Assembly: GCA_024640345.1 (NCBI GenBank)
Contig: JAHEFD010000014.1
Span: forward strand, 1-48,481
Direction: 5' to 3'
Origin: Woeseiaceae bacterium
GTDB taxonomy: Bacteria; Pseudomonadota; Gammaproteobacteria; Steroidobacterales; Woeseiaceae
Length of the DNA stretch: 48,481 bases
Shown here: positions 1 through 9,517 of the stretch, one piece after another
How positions within the stretch are numbered: the first letter of the stretch is position 1
Layout: each line of letters begins with the position of its first letter
Notes under the pieces: model-generated
Told to the model about the DNA's origin: nothing
Seen by the model: the letters and a program-made list of their open reading frames with translations, nothing else
The model's database searches: none
Made by a program: the position numbers and the translations under genes

Positions 1-1553
1 TCCGCGAATTTAACGCCCGGTCGCGCGTCCCGGTCATCGAAGAGCACATCGAAACCACGCGCCGTAAGCTCGGCGTAGAGTTCCTCGGCAGCATCACGCA
101 GCTTGTCCGAGCGGTGCATATTGATTGGTATCAGAACGACGTCGAATGGCGCCAGCGGCTCAGGCCAGATGATGCCACGATCGTCATGATTCTGTTCAAT
201 GGCCGCACCAACAATTCTCGTGACGCCGATGCCATAACAGCCCATTGACATTGTCACCTCATTGCCGTCCTGATCCTGAATGCTCGCATTCATTGCCTCT
301 GAATATGCAGTGCCAAGCTGGAATATATGTCCGACCTCAATTCCCCTGGCGATGCTGAGTTTGCCCTTGCCACTTGGGCTGGGATCGCCTTCGACAACAT
401 TCCTCAGATCGACAGTATCCGGCACTTCGATATCTCGACCAAAGTTAACGCCCGTCAGGTGCATGTCTGTTTCGTTCGCTCCACAGATAAAATCCGACAT
501 AACTGCCGTCGCGTGGTCGAAATACATCGGGATCTTCAGTCCAATCGGACCCGCATATCCAGGTTCGCAGCCGGTGGCCTGGCTCACCGTCGCCGGGTCG
601 GCCATTGTCAGCGGATCTGCTACGCCGGGAAGCTTTGCCGCTTTGATTGCATTGAGTTCGTGGTCGCCGCGAAGGACCAGCGCGACGGGCTGGTCATCGC
701 CCTCGACGATTAGCGTCTTCAGTGTTTGCTCCGGACGTACCGACAACATTTCTGCGAGAGCCTGGATCGTCCGCGTGGCCGGTGTGCTGATCTTTTCCAG
801 CGCTTTAGCGGGCGCTGCCGGTTTGCCTTTTGGCCTGAGCGTCGCGGCGGTTTCTACATTAGACGCAAAGTCATCCTCGTCGCTCCAGGCGACGGCATCT
901 TCACCCGAATCAGCCAATACATGAAATTCCTGCGAGCGGTTGCCACCGATTTCGCCGCTGTCTGCGTCAACGACGCGAAATTCAAGGCCAAGCCGGCTAA
1001 ATATAGCCGAGTAGGCATCATGCATGACCTGGTAACCCTCTTCGAGAGAGGCGTGGTCGACGTGGAACGAATAGGCATCTTTCATCGAGAATTCGCGCGC
1101 ACGCATGACGCCAAACCGTGGTCTGATTTCGTCTCGAAATTTCGTCTGAATCTGGTAGAAATTAATCGGCAGCTGCTTATAGCTTCGGAGTTCGCGGCGA
1201 GCAATGTCAGTGATGACCTCCTCGTGAGTAGGGCCGAAGCAATATTCCCGTTCGTGCCTGTCGCGGATCCGAAGCAGCAAATGACCATACTTGTCCCAGC
1301 GGCCCGATTCCTGCCATAGCTCTGCCGGCTGTACCGCAGGCATCAGCAGCTCGAGTGCACCGGCCCGGTCCATCTCCTCACGGATGATCGCTTCGACTTT
1401 TCGCAAAACACGCAAGCCGAGTGGCATCCAGGTGAAAAGTCCTGAGGCTAGTCGCCGGATGAGGCCCGCTCTCAGCATGAGCTGATGGCTGATTATTTCG
1501 GCTTCCGAGGGCGTATCTCGTAAAGTTGTTAGTCCAAACCTGGTGAAACGCAT
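1..1553 (-). CDS. proS: Prolyl-tRNA synthetase (ProS), 3' end outside the window
   Basis: Charges tRNA-Pro with proline in the cytoplasm. The reverse frame is open from an ATG at 1553 to the left edge, giving 517 codons of a protein usually near 570, so about the last 50 residues are missing. The start [19 protein letters not shown] and the run [16 protein letters not shown] with SYKQLP match class II bacterial ProRS motifs 1 and 2. [19 protein letters not shown] is the family's signature stretch. A long YbaK-like editing insertion follows, between motif 2 and the anticodon-binding domain. The visible end reads [12 protein letters not shown], the start of the anticodon domain. It is divergent from the decarboxylase-like gene, with 124 bp between them. 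Identification is secure. The only uncertainty is the unseen C-terminus. Confidence 0.97.
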   Translation of the reverse strand, partial: MRFTRFGLTTLRDTPSEAEIISHQLMLRAGLIRRLASGLFTWMPLGLRVLRKVEAIIREEMDRAGALELLMPAVQPAELWQESGRWDKYGHLLLRIRDRHEREYCFGPTHEEVITDIARRELRSYKQLPINFYQIQTKFRDEIRPRFGVMRAREFSMKDAYSFHVDHASLEEGYQVMHDAYSAIFSRLGLEFRVVDADSGEIGGNRSQEFHVLADSGEDAVAWSDEDDFASNVETAATLRPKGKPAAPAKALEKISTPATRTIQALAEMLSVRPEQTLKTLIVEGDDQPVALVLRGDHELNAIKAAKLPGVADPLTMADPATVSQATGCEPGYAGPIGLKIPMYFDHATAVMSDFICGANETDMHLTGVNFGRDIEVPDTVDLRNVVEGDPSPSGKGKLSIARGIEVGHIFQLGTAYSEAMNASIQDQDGNEVTMSMGCYGIGVTRIVGAAIEQNHDDRGIIWPEPLAPFDVVLIPINMHRSDKLRDAAEELYAELTARGFDVLFDDRDARPGVKFA

Positions 1554-1677
1554 GTATAGTCTGTTCCCGTTTGCTGTGGCGGGCGTATTCTACACGAGTG
1601 TATGAGCCTGCGACCCATTCCGGTGATATCAATTACCAATCCAAACGCATGGTTGTGAATTTTAGGGACGAGGCAGG

Positions 1678-2304
1678 TTGAAGGGCAGGCGTAATCCATT
1701 TGTTGCCAGGGAAGGTATACCGTTCCTGGTTGCGACAATAATTGCCGGTGTGGCGTGCTGGCAAATGGCTGGCCCGGCCTACGCGATTATCCCTGCTGTA
1801 TTGTTCGCCTGTATGGTGCTGGTGTTTCGGGATCCCCGCCGGGTGATTCCGGCAGTCCCGCTAGGTGTCGTCAGCCCGGTTGACGGCACAGTTGTCGAGG
1901 TCAGCCTGACAGACAAAGGCGCGCTGCACAGCGAGGCGCACAAGATATTCGTCAGGATCGACAGATTTGGTACCTACACGGCGCGATGCCCCGTCGAGGG
2001 AAAAATCATGGATTTTAGCGGCGCGATTGCCGATAAGGCCTCGGCGGCGGCGAGCACCGGACTGTGGGTGCAGACTGACGAAAAAGACGATGTCGTTCTG
2101 CAGTTTCATGGAGTGCAATTCGGGCTGGCCCCACTGGCGTTCATAGGTTATGGCGAACGCGTCGGACAGGGCCAAAGATGCGCCTATTTGCGTCTCGCCC
2201 GGGTAGCCGAAGTACAATTACCGATTAATAGTCGACCACTCGTTGAAAAGGGCCAAAAAGTATTCGCAGGCGTTGATGTGTTGGCGAAATTGCCCCATCC
2301 CTGA
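1678..2304 (+). CDS. Phosphatidylserine decarboxylase-like protein, catalytic residues lost
   Basis: A 208-residue protein with the layout of the short (archaeal-type) phosphatidylserine decarboxylases: two N-terminal membrane segments (about residues 14-50), then FRDPRRVIP and VVSPVDGTVVEV. True decarboxylases cleave themselves at a Gly-Ser in a stretch like RFGSRVDVYLP, where Ser becomes the pyruvoyl cofactor. Here the same place reads RLARVAEVQLP, so Gly-Ser is Ala174-Arg175. The family His in DVHVNRAPVDG is Tyr100 (GTYTARCPVEG). The Asp of SPVDG (D69) remains. I infer that it cannot self-process or decarboxylate by the usual route, and its function is unknown. The start is a TTG with GAGG just upstream, the only initiator upstream of the conserved region, so the start is less certain than the gene. 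It lies 64 bp ahead of the glycosylase gene on the same strand. Confidence 0.8.
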   Translation: MKGRRNPFVAREGIPFLVATIIAGVACWQMAGPAYAIIPAVLFACMVLVFRDPRRVIPAVPLGVVSPVDGTVVEVSLTDKGALHSEAHKIFVRIDRFGTYTARCPVEGKIMDFSGAIADKASAAASTGLWVQTDEKDDVVLQFHGVQFGLAPLAFIGYGERVGQGQRCAYLRLARVAEVQLPINSRPLVEKGQKVFAGVDVLAKLPHP

Positions 2305-2368
2305 TCCTCTGCGAAGCCCGCAGCAAGCGTTAGTCAGAGCGTTACCCAGACCTGAGAATGGTAAAAAA

Positions 2369-3058
2369 ATGTCAGTTGAAGCCAGACGGCGCGAATATCT
2401 TAAAGCGCTCGAAATCGATGTCTACACGATGCGGGAATCGAACGCAGAAGCGGAACCGGCTGATAATAGTGCTGGCGAACAGGACGATGGATCGCCGCTC
2501 GACTGGGACGCACTCCGCCGGGTGGTTTCGAATTGCACCAGGTGCCAATTGCACCAGGGGCGTACACAGACCGTGTTCGGTGTTGGCAGCCAGTCTGCGG
2601 ACTGGATGATTATTGGCGAGGCACCCGGGGCCGAAGAAGATCGGCGGGGCGAGCCGTTTGTCGGTCGGGCCGGAAAGTTGCTTGATGAAATGTTACGTGC
2701 CGTGAATCTCTCTCGAGACACAGTATTTATTGCCAATATTTTAAAGTGTCGCCCGCCGAATAATCGTGATCCTTCCGCGGAAGAGATGGCATCCTGCCGA
2801 AGTTATCTCGCACGCCAGATAGAGCTGATTTCGCCAAAAATCATTTTGGCCGTGGGACGTATAGCCGCCCAGCACTTGTTGGAGACGGATGCTCCATTAG
2901 GCTCACTTCGTGGCAAGAAACACCAATTGGTCGATGGACAGGTACCCGTCATTGTGACGTATCATCCTGCTTATCTGCTTCGCAGCCCGACGCAGAAGCG
3001 CAAAGCATGGCAAGACCTGTGTTTTGCCCGGCAGGTAATGGATCAACAGGTTTTATGA
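2369..3058 (+). CDS. Family 4 uracil-DNA glycosylase, iron-sulfur type
   Basis: Removes uracil from DNA as the first step of base-excision repair. The 229-residue protein has motif 1 [20 protein letters not shown] (residues 83-102) and the C-terminal motif HPAYLLR (199-205). Four cysteines at 56, 59, 127 and 143 have the spacing of the 4Fe-4S cluster of family 4 enzymes. An upstream in-frame ATG at 2243 would add 42 residues overlapping the preceding gene. The ATG at 2369 is preferred because [19 protein letters not shown] matches how relatives begin. Its stop overlaps the rimI start (ATGA at 3055-3058), so the two are translationally coupled. In several gammaproteobacteria these two genes are neighbours. 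Confidence 0.93.
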   Translation: MSVEARRREYLKALEIDVYTMRESNAEAEPADNSAGEQDDGSPLDWDALRRVVSNCTRCQLHQGRTQTVFGVGSQSADWMIIGEAPGAEEDRRGEPFVGRAGKLLDEMLRAVNLSRDTVFIANILKCRPPNNRDPSAEEMASCRSYLARQIELISPKIILAVGRIAAQHLLETDAPLGSLRGKKHQLVDGQVPVIVTYHPAYLLRSPTQKRKAWQDLCFARQVMDQQVL

Positions 3059-3534
3059 TTACGCCAATCAGGGAAATTCCAGCTCACGTCCGATCCATGC
3101 TGCACGACGATGTTCCTGAAGTGTCGGATATCGAGCGCCGCAGCTATGAGTTCCCGTGGAGTCACGGTGTATTCCGTGACTGTCTGCTCGCCGGATACCA
3201 GTGCGCTGTTGTGGAACGAGAGGGTGCGGTGGTTGGTTATGCAGTGTTGTCCGTCGCTGCCGGTGAGGCTCATATCCTGAATTTGTGTATTGACCCGATG
3301 TACCGGGAGTTGGGGTACGGGGAACGTCTCCTCGACGAAATTCTGAGTTTGGCGGACGATGCAGAGGTACGTGAAATTTTTCTCGAAGTGCGCCCATCTA
3401 ATGAGAAGGCGATTGCCCTGTATCGAAAAAAGGGCTTTCGCAATATTGCCTATCGGCCAGCCTATTATCAGGCAACCGGTGGCCGGGAAGATGCCGCGGT
3501 TTTTTCAAAAACACTGAAAAAGACCTCAGGCTAG
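3055..3534 (+). CDS. rimI: Ribosomal protein S18 alanine N-acetyltransferase (RimI)
   Basis: GNAT-fold enzyme that acetylates the N-terminal alanine of ribosomal protein S18 using acetyl-CoA. The 159-residue product shows the pyrophosphate-binding loop R84-E-L-G-Y-G89 after NLCIDPMY. It also has the RimI signature LEVRPSNEKAIALYRKKGF, with E111 and Y123 at the positions of the family's catalytic Glu and Tyr. The start ATG at 3055 overlaps the glycosylase stop by four bases. An earlier in-frame GTG would add 16 residues inside the glycosylase gene and is less likely. About 230 bp without a recognisable gene follow before prfC. Confidence 0.93.
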   Translation: MITPIREIPAHVRSMLHDDVPEVSDIERRSYEFPWSHGVFRDCLLAGYQCAVVEREGAVVGYAVLSVAAGEAHILNLCIDPMYRELGYGERLLDEILSLADDAEVREIFLEVRPSNEKAIALYRKKGFRNIAYRPAYYQATGGREDAAVFSKTLKKTSG

Positions 3535-3764
3535 CGAGGCGTTTCTCCCTGGCATGCGGCCTCGGTCAGCCACTGCGCTGGCAGGGACAACGACCAAGGG
3601 AACGAATCACCAGGTCAGTATCCTGCTAAAAGTAATCTCTCAACCAACCGGGGCATCAGCTGGCACGAAGTTGCCGGCGACCTATCCGGGGTAGCCGGGC
3701 GTCCTCTCAACCGTTAAACTCCCGGCGAATTGCAATCCGCAACAGCCCCACCAGTAAGAACTCC

Positions 3765-5345
3765 ATGTCCACGATTCAAAAAGAAGTGAGTAGGAGGCGC
3801 ACGTTCGCCATTATTTCTCACCCGGATGCCGGCAAAACAACGCTCACTGAAAAGCTTCTCCTTTTCGGTGGCGCGATCAATATGGCGGGTGCGGTAAAGG
3901 GGCGCAAAGCGAGCCGGCATGCCACCTCGGACTGGATGGCCCTGGAGCAGCAACGCGGAATCTCTGTCACTTCGTCAGTGATGCAGTTCCCCTATCGCGA
4001 CCGTGTCGTCAATTTGCTGGATACCCCCGGCCATGAGGACTTTTCGGAGGATACCTACCGAACCCTGACGGCTGTCGACTCGGCTCTAATGGTTATTGAC
4101 TGTGCGAAGGGCGTCGAGCAAAGGACGATCAAACTGATGGAGGTGTGTCGCCTGCGCGATACGCCAATCATGACTTTTATCAACAAGCTTGACAGGGACG
4201 GTCAGGAACCAATCAATCTGCTCGATGAAATCGAGTCGGTCCTGGGAATCGAATGCTCTCCGATCACGTGGCCGATCGGCATGGGCCGCTCATTAAAGGG
4301 CGTATATCACCTGGTCCAGGACCGAATATATCTTTACTCGGCCGTTGGTCGCGAAAAGGCCTCCAGCATCGAGATGGTGGAGGGCCTGTTATCAGATCGG
4401 GCTACCGAAGTGCTGGGCGACGATGCTGAGAGCTTTCGCGAAGAGATCGAGCTGGTGAGAGGCGCGTGTCCGGAGCTGAGTGTCGCCGACTACCTTGCAG
4501 CGAAGCAAACACCCGTATTGTTCGGCTCGGCAATCTCCAATTTTGGAGTGCGGGAGTTACTGGATGCATTCGTCGAACTCGCTCCGCCTCCGGGTTCGCG
4601 CGAAAGCGACTCGAGAACCGTCAGGGCCGACGAAAAGGACATGACCGGCTTCATATTCAAAATCCAGGCAAACATGGATCCCGGTCATCGTGACCGTATC
4701 GCTTTCATGAGAATCTGTTCGGGCGAATATCAACGGGGCATCCGCCTGAAACACATTCGATCCGGCAAAGAGATGAAAATTGCGGATGCAATTACGTTCA
4801 TGGCTGCGGACAGACTGCACGCGGAATCAGCCTATGCCGGCGATATTATCGGCCTGCACAATCACGGCACTATCAACATTGGAGACAGTTTCACGCAGGG
4901 AGAGGATATCCGGTTTTCGGGTATTCCGAGCTTCGCTCCGGAGATATTCAAGCGCGCGATCCTCAAGGACCCACTGAAGCTCAAGGCTCTGCAGAAAGGT
5001 CTTGCGCAATTGTGTGAGGAAGGTGCGACGCAATTGTTCAAGCCGCTGCGAAACAATGATTTGATTCTTGGTGCGGTCGGTTCACTACAATTCGACGTCG
5101 TCGCACATCGCCTGCGGGACGAATACAAAGTGGAATGCCAGTTTGAGCCAATCAGCGTGGCAACGGCCCGGTGGGTCGAAATCGGCGATGACAAGACGGC
5201 ACAGGAATTCCGGCGCAAGGCGCATGACAACCTGGCACTGGACCACAGCGACAGTCTCGTCTATATCGCGCCAACCAGGGTGAATCTCGCGTTGACGGAG
5301 GAGCGTTGGCCGGAGGTGAGGTTCAGAGAGACTCGCGAATACTGA
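3765..5345 (+). CDS. prfC: Peptide chain release factor 3 (RF3)
   Basis: GTPase that recycles release factors RF1 and RF2 from the ribosome after termination. The 526 residues align end to end with the E. coli protein (529). G1 is HPDAGKTT (19-26), the switch region has the RGIS motif, G3 is DTPGHEDF (86-93) and G4 is NKLD (140-143). The C-terminal part contains NLDHG-like [11 protein letters not shown] and [11 protein letters not shown] typical of RF3 rather than EF-G. The ribosome-binding site is weak (AAGAAC before ATG). It stands alone on the plus strand and converges on the tgpA operon: its stop at 5345 abuts the tgpA stop at 5346. Confidence 0.98.
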   Translation: MSTIQKEVSRRRTFAIISHPDAGKTTLTEKLLLFGGAINMAGAVKGRKASRHATSDWMALEQQRGISVTSSVMQFPYRDRVVNLLDTPGHEDFSEDTYRTLTAVDSALMVIDCAKGVEQRTIKLMEVCRLRDTPIMTFINKLDRDGQEPINLLDEIESVLGIECSPITWPIGMGRSLKGVYHLVQDRIYLYSAVGREKASSIEMVEGLLSDRATEVLGDDAESFREEIELVRGACPELSVADYLAAKQTPVLFGSAISNFGVRELLDAFVELAPPPGSRESDSRTVRADEKDMTGFIFKIQANMDPGHRDRIAFMRICSGEYQRGIRLKHIRSGKEMKIADAITFMAADRLHAESAYAGDIIGLHNHGTINIGDSFTQGEDIRFSGIPSFAPEIFKRAILKDPLKLKALQKGLAQLCEEGATQLFKPLRNNDLILGAVGSLQFDVVAHRLRDEYKVECQFEPISVATARWVEIGDDKTAQEFRRKAHDNLALDHSDSLVYIAPTRVNLALTEERWPEVRFRETREY

Positions 5346-7349
5346 TTACGACGCAGGCGAATGCGTTTCACGCCCGCCGCGGGTCTTTTTCTGCCGGGAA
5401 AATTCAGTGACTGCATTTTCCAGGTTTTTCATTGACGCCAACTCCGTTGGTCCGTAGCGCGCGTCAAGGTAAAGCGAAGTTACGTCACCCGCTTTTTCGG
5501 TCAGCTCAGTTCGCTCGTTAGTCAGGCGAGCAAAATAAGAATAAGGCGTTTCACCCATTTCCGGTTCGACTCCGGCAGCCCTGGTGAACTTCCGGTACAG
5601 GAGAGCAGCATCATCTTTCGGCGGGGGCCGGTAACGCATGATCAGCAACAAACTGATGATCGCGATCAGCGCGATGACGATAACGATCAACGTCAACATC
5701 ATTTTTCGCCAGTTAGGATCGTCCATTCCAAGCCATTCCATGAATTGACTCTGGTTGTCCGGGCCATAGGCGAGTATCCACTCGTTCCATTTTGTATTGA
5801 GTGCATCCCACGTCATTGTGATCTGGTACAGAAGTTCGGATGGTGCGTTTAATCCCCAGCTGGCGCCGATGCCGTCAAACATCGCGCCGGATCGGCCTGC
5901 TTCGATGCGTTCAGGCGCCACTGCAGCGGTAGGATCGATGCGGTACCAGCCGCGTCTCGGCAACCAGACTTCATTCCAGGCATGGGCATCAGCCTGTCGT
6001 ACGATCATGTACTCACCCATCGGGTTGATTTCGCCGCCCTGGTATCCGAGCACGACTCGGGAAGGTATGCCCGCTGCGCGCATCATTACAGCAAATGCAG
6101 ACGCATAGTGTTCGCAAAAACCCTGCCGTGATTCGAACAGGAAACGGTCGACGGGGTTGCTGCCGAGCGGCGGCGGCTGCAATGTGTAGAAGAATTCCTC
6201 CTGGTTGAATTTTCGCAGGACCCGGTTGATGAACACCTCGCTGGATCCCGCGGCTTCCCTCATCTCGCGGGCCAGTGCGACGGCGCGCGGATTCGAATTA
6301 TCAGGGAGCCGGGTGTAGTAATCGCTGCTGAATCTCGACAATTCGCTGTCAAGGAGAAAGTCGGGGTATGACACAGCATTGTAGGTGACACGCTGGTCGA
6401 CCGGTTGCATTCGTGCCAGCTGCTGTTGCTGCGCCATGTAAGTCTGGCCAAGATCCCAATCGGAGGGAATGTCCAGGGCAAATATCCAGTGCTGGCGCGT
6501 CGGCTCCATGGTCACCTGGTACTCGACTGGCTCACCCTGGAAAGTGATGTCTTTTCGCGCATTCGAGTCGAGCGAGGGTTCGTTGCCGGTCCAGGTACGA
6601 CCATTAAAGCGATGCAGGACAAGGCCACGCCAGTAGCGTTTGTGCGGCGGTGGAACCTCGCTCGAGAATTTCACACGAAAGGCGACGGCATCCGACAGGG
6701 AAAGCGAGCTGATGTCGCCGGGGCTCATGCGGTCGCTCAGCCCGGATGTTGCACTGCTGGTATCAATCGGGACCGACCAGAATGGAGTGGCGATGCGCGG
6801 AAAGAAAACCCACATGGCGATCATCAGGGGAATCGAGTACGCCATCAGCCGACCACCGGTGCGAATGCTTTGGCCAAGACTGACTTTTCTCGTGTCGGAC
6901 ATTCGCAGCCATGCGGTCATCGTGAACAGGACACCAACCAGAAGATAAGGCAGCGACCAGAGGTATTGTTCTCGCAACAGCGAGGACATGATCAGGAATA
7001 TCGAGATGAACAGCAAAACAAACTGGTCACGCCTTTGCTTGGTCTCCAGCAGTTTCAGGGCTGCCATGACGGCCAGCAATGCGGATCCCGGTCCAACTCC
7101 GCTAACGGATTCATATGATGCGAGCACGCCGATAAAGCACCCCAGCGCGAGCAGGATTCGGATCCAGGCCGGTGGCAGTCGCCACCGCTTTCGTTCGACC
7201 TGCAGTCGCCATGCCGAGCAGGCAAGAAAAATTGCAGTTACCCAGATTGGCAGGAACTGAAGGTGTGGCAGTACCGAAAATGCCAGGGCGGCAAGCGTCC
7301 ACGGCAGACTGTTCAAAAGCGACCCGTCGGTGCCGGAGCGTTTACTCAC
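5346..7349 (-). CDS. tgpA: TgpA-like membrane transglutaminase (DUF3488 + transglutaminase core)
   Basis: A 667-residue inner-membrane protein. The N-terminal DUF3488 region (about 1-190) has several membrane segments. A periplasmic transglutaminase-like domain follows, and one membrane helix near residue 560 precedes a short DUF4129-like tail. The catalytic triad is visible: C412 in RQGFCEHYA, H456 in ADAHAWNEVW and D472 in YRIDPTAAV. In Pseudomonas aeruginosa TgpA is essential for growth, but its substrate is unknown. The gene starts with GTG at 7349, overlapping the DUF58 stop (GTGA). It is third in a moxR-DUF58-tgpA operon, a conserved trio in proteobacteria. Confidence 0.93.
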   Translation of the reverse strand: MSKRSGTDGSLLNSLPWTLAALAFSVLPHLQFLPIWVTAIFLACSAWRLQVERKRWRLPPAWIRILLALGCFIGVLASYESVSGVGPGSALLAVMAALKLLETKQRRDQFVLLFISIFLIMSSLLREQYLWSLPYLLVGVLFTMTAWLRMSDTRKVSLGQSIRTGGRLMAYSIPLMIAMWVFFPRIATPFWSVPIDTSSATSGLSDRMSPGDISSLSLSDAVAFRVKFSSEVPPPHKRYWRGLVLHRFNGRTWTGNEPSLDSNARKDITFQGEPVEYQVTMEPTRQHWIFALDIPSDWDLGQTYMAQQQQLARMQPVDQRVTYNAVSYPDFLLDSELSRFSSDYYTRLPDNSNPRAVALAREMREAAGSSEVFINRVLRKFNQEEFFYTLQPPPLGSNPVDRFLFESRQGFCEHYASAFAVMMRAAGIPSRVVLGYQGGEINPMGEYMIVRQADAHAWNEVWLPRRGWYRIDPTAAVAPERIEAGRSGAMFDGIGASWGLNAPSELLYQITMTWDALNTKWNEWILAYGPDNQSQFMEWLGMDDPNWRKMMLTLIVIVIALIAIISLLLIMRYRPPPKDDAALLYRKFTRAAGVEPEMGETPYSYFARLTNERTELTEKAGDVTSLYLDARYGPTELASMKNLENAVTEFSRQKKTRGGRETHSPAS

Positions 7350-8380
7350 GACGATGCTCCCTCAGCGGGTGTGTCAGGGGACTTCGCTTCAAAGAATGCC
7401 AGCGCTTCGAGGCATCTGTGCCTGTGGCTTTCTCCGTGCGCAGGACTGAATTCCTGGCCGGGAATACGAAGGCCATAGTCGCGCTGTGTGCGATCGGCAT
7501 CAATGATCCAACGGGTCAGTATCGAAAGGCGTTCTTCGATGTCGGTGGTCGACGCCTGGTCGAAGTCGAACCACTGGCTGCTGGTGTCGGCTCCGGAGAA
7601 CTGCTTTGACAGCAGGTCTCCCGACCTTGCATAGGCCTTCCAGGCGACATGTCGGGGTGAATCGCCAACGTTGAAGCGGCGTAAGCCCGCGAAATCCTCT
7701 TCTCCACGGGCGTCGTGTTGCCGATGGCCATGTGCGGACTGCGTTGGCGGAGGCTCCGGCGCTTGCCTGGCGGGCTTCGGATACACGAGCCCTGAGAGGT
7801 CCATATGCAGCCAGGCCCAGGAGCGGAACAGTTCGAACGGAAACAGTGTTCTGACGCCGAATCGCTCGAGTTGAATCCGGCCTCGTCTGGTCGTCGGTAT
7901 TTCGAGGTGAAATATACGACTTTCGCCCGGTTCGAGGTCATCGATCTGGCTGCGGACATTCCCGACATAGATACGCAAATGCGGTCGTCGATTTTTCGAG
8001 TGATTGGTTATAGCGATTTTGAATTCAGCAGCCTGGCCGGCGAATACCGGGTCGACACCGGCAAATGCGATTTCCAGACCGACCAGGTTGCGCTGGCACT
8101 GGTGCATCGAAACAAATCCCACGCCGACGAGAAGAAAGGTAAGGACGAAAGAAAGGTTGTTGTTGTAGTTCATGGAGCCCAACAACATCGTAAAGGTCAT
8201 CAGGCCATAGACGAGGCCGACACCGGTGGGGAGAATGTAAATTCGGCGGGACTTAAGGCGCGTTACCGCCTTGTCCTTGCCCTGGCGTTTCCTGGCCCAG
8301 CGCCGGACTCGAACTTCCGCCGCTTCGCGCAGCCCCGGGAGCTTCAGGAAATCAAGGTATGTTGACGTTGTCGAGGACAT
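7346..8380 (-). CDS. DUF58 (vWA-like) protein of the MoxR operon
   Basis: A 344-residue protein. Two membrane helices lie near residues 49-90 (VGLVYGLMTFTMLLGSMNY and following). The large soluble part has the DUF58 signature around residues 228-270: RGEEDFAGLRRFNVGDSPRH, followed by VAWKAYARSGDLLSKQF. The fold is related to von Willebrand factor A domains and is thought to be the client or adaptor of the neighbouring MoxR ATPase. Its ATG at 8380 lies 29 bp inside moxR, and its stop overlaps the tgpA start, so the three genes are co-translated. The exact biochemical role is not known in any species I can recall. Confidence 0.9.
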   Translation of the reverse strand: MSSTTSTYLDFLKLPGLREAAEVRVRRWARKRQGKDKAVTRLKSRRIYILPTGVGLVYGLMTFTMLLGSMNYNNNLSFVLTFLLVGVGFVSMHQCQRNLVGLEIAFAGVDPVFAGQAAEFKIAITNHSKNRRPHLRIYVGNVRSQIDDLEPGESRIFHLEIPTTRRGRIQLERFGVRTLFPFELFRSWAWLHMDLSGLVYPKPARQAPEPPPTQSAHGHRQHDARGEEDFAGLRRFNVGDSPRHVAWKAYARSGDLLSKQFSGADTSSQWFDFDQASTTDIEERLSILTRWIIDADRTQRDYGLRIPGQEFSPAHGESHRHRCLEALAFFEAKSPDTPAEGASS

Positions 8381-9314
8381 ACCGACTCAGTTCTGCCGGC
8401 GTCCGATACGCCGAATTGCTGGCGGGTTTCAGCCGGTGTCCGGCGACCGGGCCGAATACGGCCTGTACGTCGTCGGGAAAGACGCCTGAGTGGTTCTCTA
8501 CGTAGGCATGCGCCCTGGCCGCGGCCACCAGCGCCAGCGCCCCCCTGGGCGACAGGCCGGTTTCAATATCCGGTGATTCCCGCGTAAAGCGCACCAGCGC
8601 CTGCACGTAGTCGATCAGCGGATCCGTCATGTGTACTTCCGTCACGGCCTGCTGCAATGCAGTCAGTGTTTCGGGATTCATTGTCGGCCGGATTTGAGTC
8701 AGCATTTGTCGCCTGTCGGTTCCAATCAACAATGCACGTTCGTTTTCCTCGTTCGGGTATCCCAGTTCGAGCCGCATCAGGAATCGATCAAGTTGAGATT
8801 CGGGCAGGGGAAACGTACCGATCTGGTCGGAGGGGTTCTGCGTGGCGACAACGAAATAGGGTGTCGGTAGCTGGTGTGTATGCCCGTCGACAGAGACCTG
8901 GCGTTCTTCCATTGCTTCCAGCAATGCACTTTGCGCCTTGGGCGTCGCGCGATTCACTTCGTCGGCCAGGACGAGTTCAGCGAAGATGGGTCCGGGTTGA
9001 AACTCGAACTGACCGCTTTCCTGTCGGAAAATGGAAACCCCGACAATATCTGCCGGCAGTAAATCGCTGGTGAACTGAATTCTTTGGAAACTTAAGCCGA
9101 GAACTCGCGCGATCGATTGCGCAAGGATCGTCTTGCCAAGTCCGGGCAGGTCTTCGATGAGCAAGTGTCCGCGTGCGAGGAGGCATGCAAGAGCGAGAGA
9201 AATCTCGCCGTCTTTCCCGAGGATGATGCTGCCAAGAGATTTTCGCGCCGCGTTCAGTGCGTCGCGTGGTTTTGCGCTTAATGGCAGTTTCTCGAGGGTA
9301 TTACCTTGCTGCAT
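8352..9314 (-). CDS. MoxR-family AAA+ ATPase
   Basis: A 320-residue cytoplasmic ATPase of the MoxR class, probably a chaperone that assembles or activates the DUF58 partner. Walker A is DLPGLGKT (55-62). Walker B reads LVLADEVNRA, followed by the family stretch TPKAQSALLEAMEERQV. Sensor 1 is VATQNPSDQIGTFPLPESQLDRF, shown here only as a landmark near residues 155-177. The frame could begin at a GTG at 9320. I prefer ATG at 9314 because GGAG lies five bases upstream. It is first in the operon. The roughly 200 bp upstream hold no gene. Confidence 0.93.
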   Translation of the reverse strand: MQQGNTLEKLPLSAKPRDALNAARKSLGSIILGKDGEISLALACLLARGHLLIEDLPGLGKTILAQSIARVLGLSFQRIQFTSDLLPADIVGVSIFRQESGQFEFQPGPIFAELVLADEVNRATPKAQSALLEAMEERQVSVDGHTHQLPTPYFVVATQNPSDQIGTFPLPESQLDRFLMRLELGYPNEENERALLIGTDRRQMLTQIRPTMNPETLTALQQAVTEVHMTDPLIDYVQALVRFTRESPDIETGLSPRGALALVAAARAHAYVENHSGVFPDDVQAVFGPVAGHRLKPASNSAYRTPAELSRYVLDNVNIP

Positions 9315-9517
9315 GATCACTCCATTGGCTGGCCGGTCGACGTTCTGCGCCCGTCAGCGAAGCTTTTGACTCGCGCTTCTATCGTGTCTTCCCAGAGTGC
9401 CGCCTTGAGCCCGTGTGCCAGGGCGACGCGTGAATTATGACCAATAGTCGCCAAAAGCGAGTTGCAATGCACCCCAACGGAGTCAGGATTGTGAACTAAT
9501 GCCCAAAATACAGGCTA

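Noticed and set aside
280-1319. Plus-strand frames of 214 and 197 codons at the left edge
   Set aside because: They lie opposite proS, whose reverse frame shows all the family motifs. The plus-strand products match nothing.
6405-7118. Plus-strand 237-codon frame
   Set aside because: Antisense to the tgpA membrane and transglutaminase regions, with no start signal or recognisable domain.
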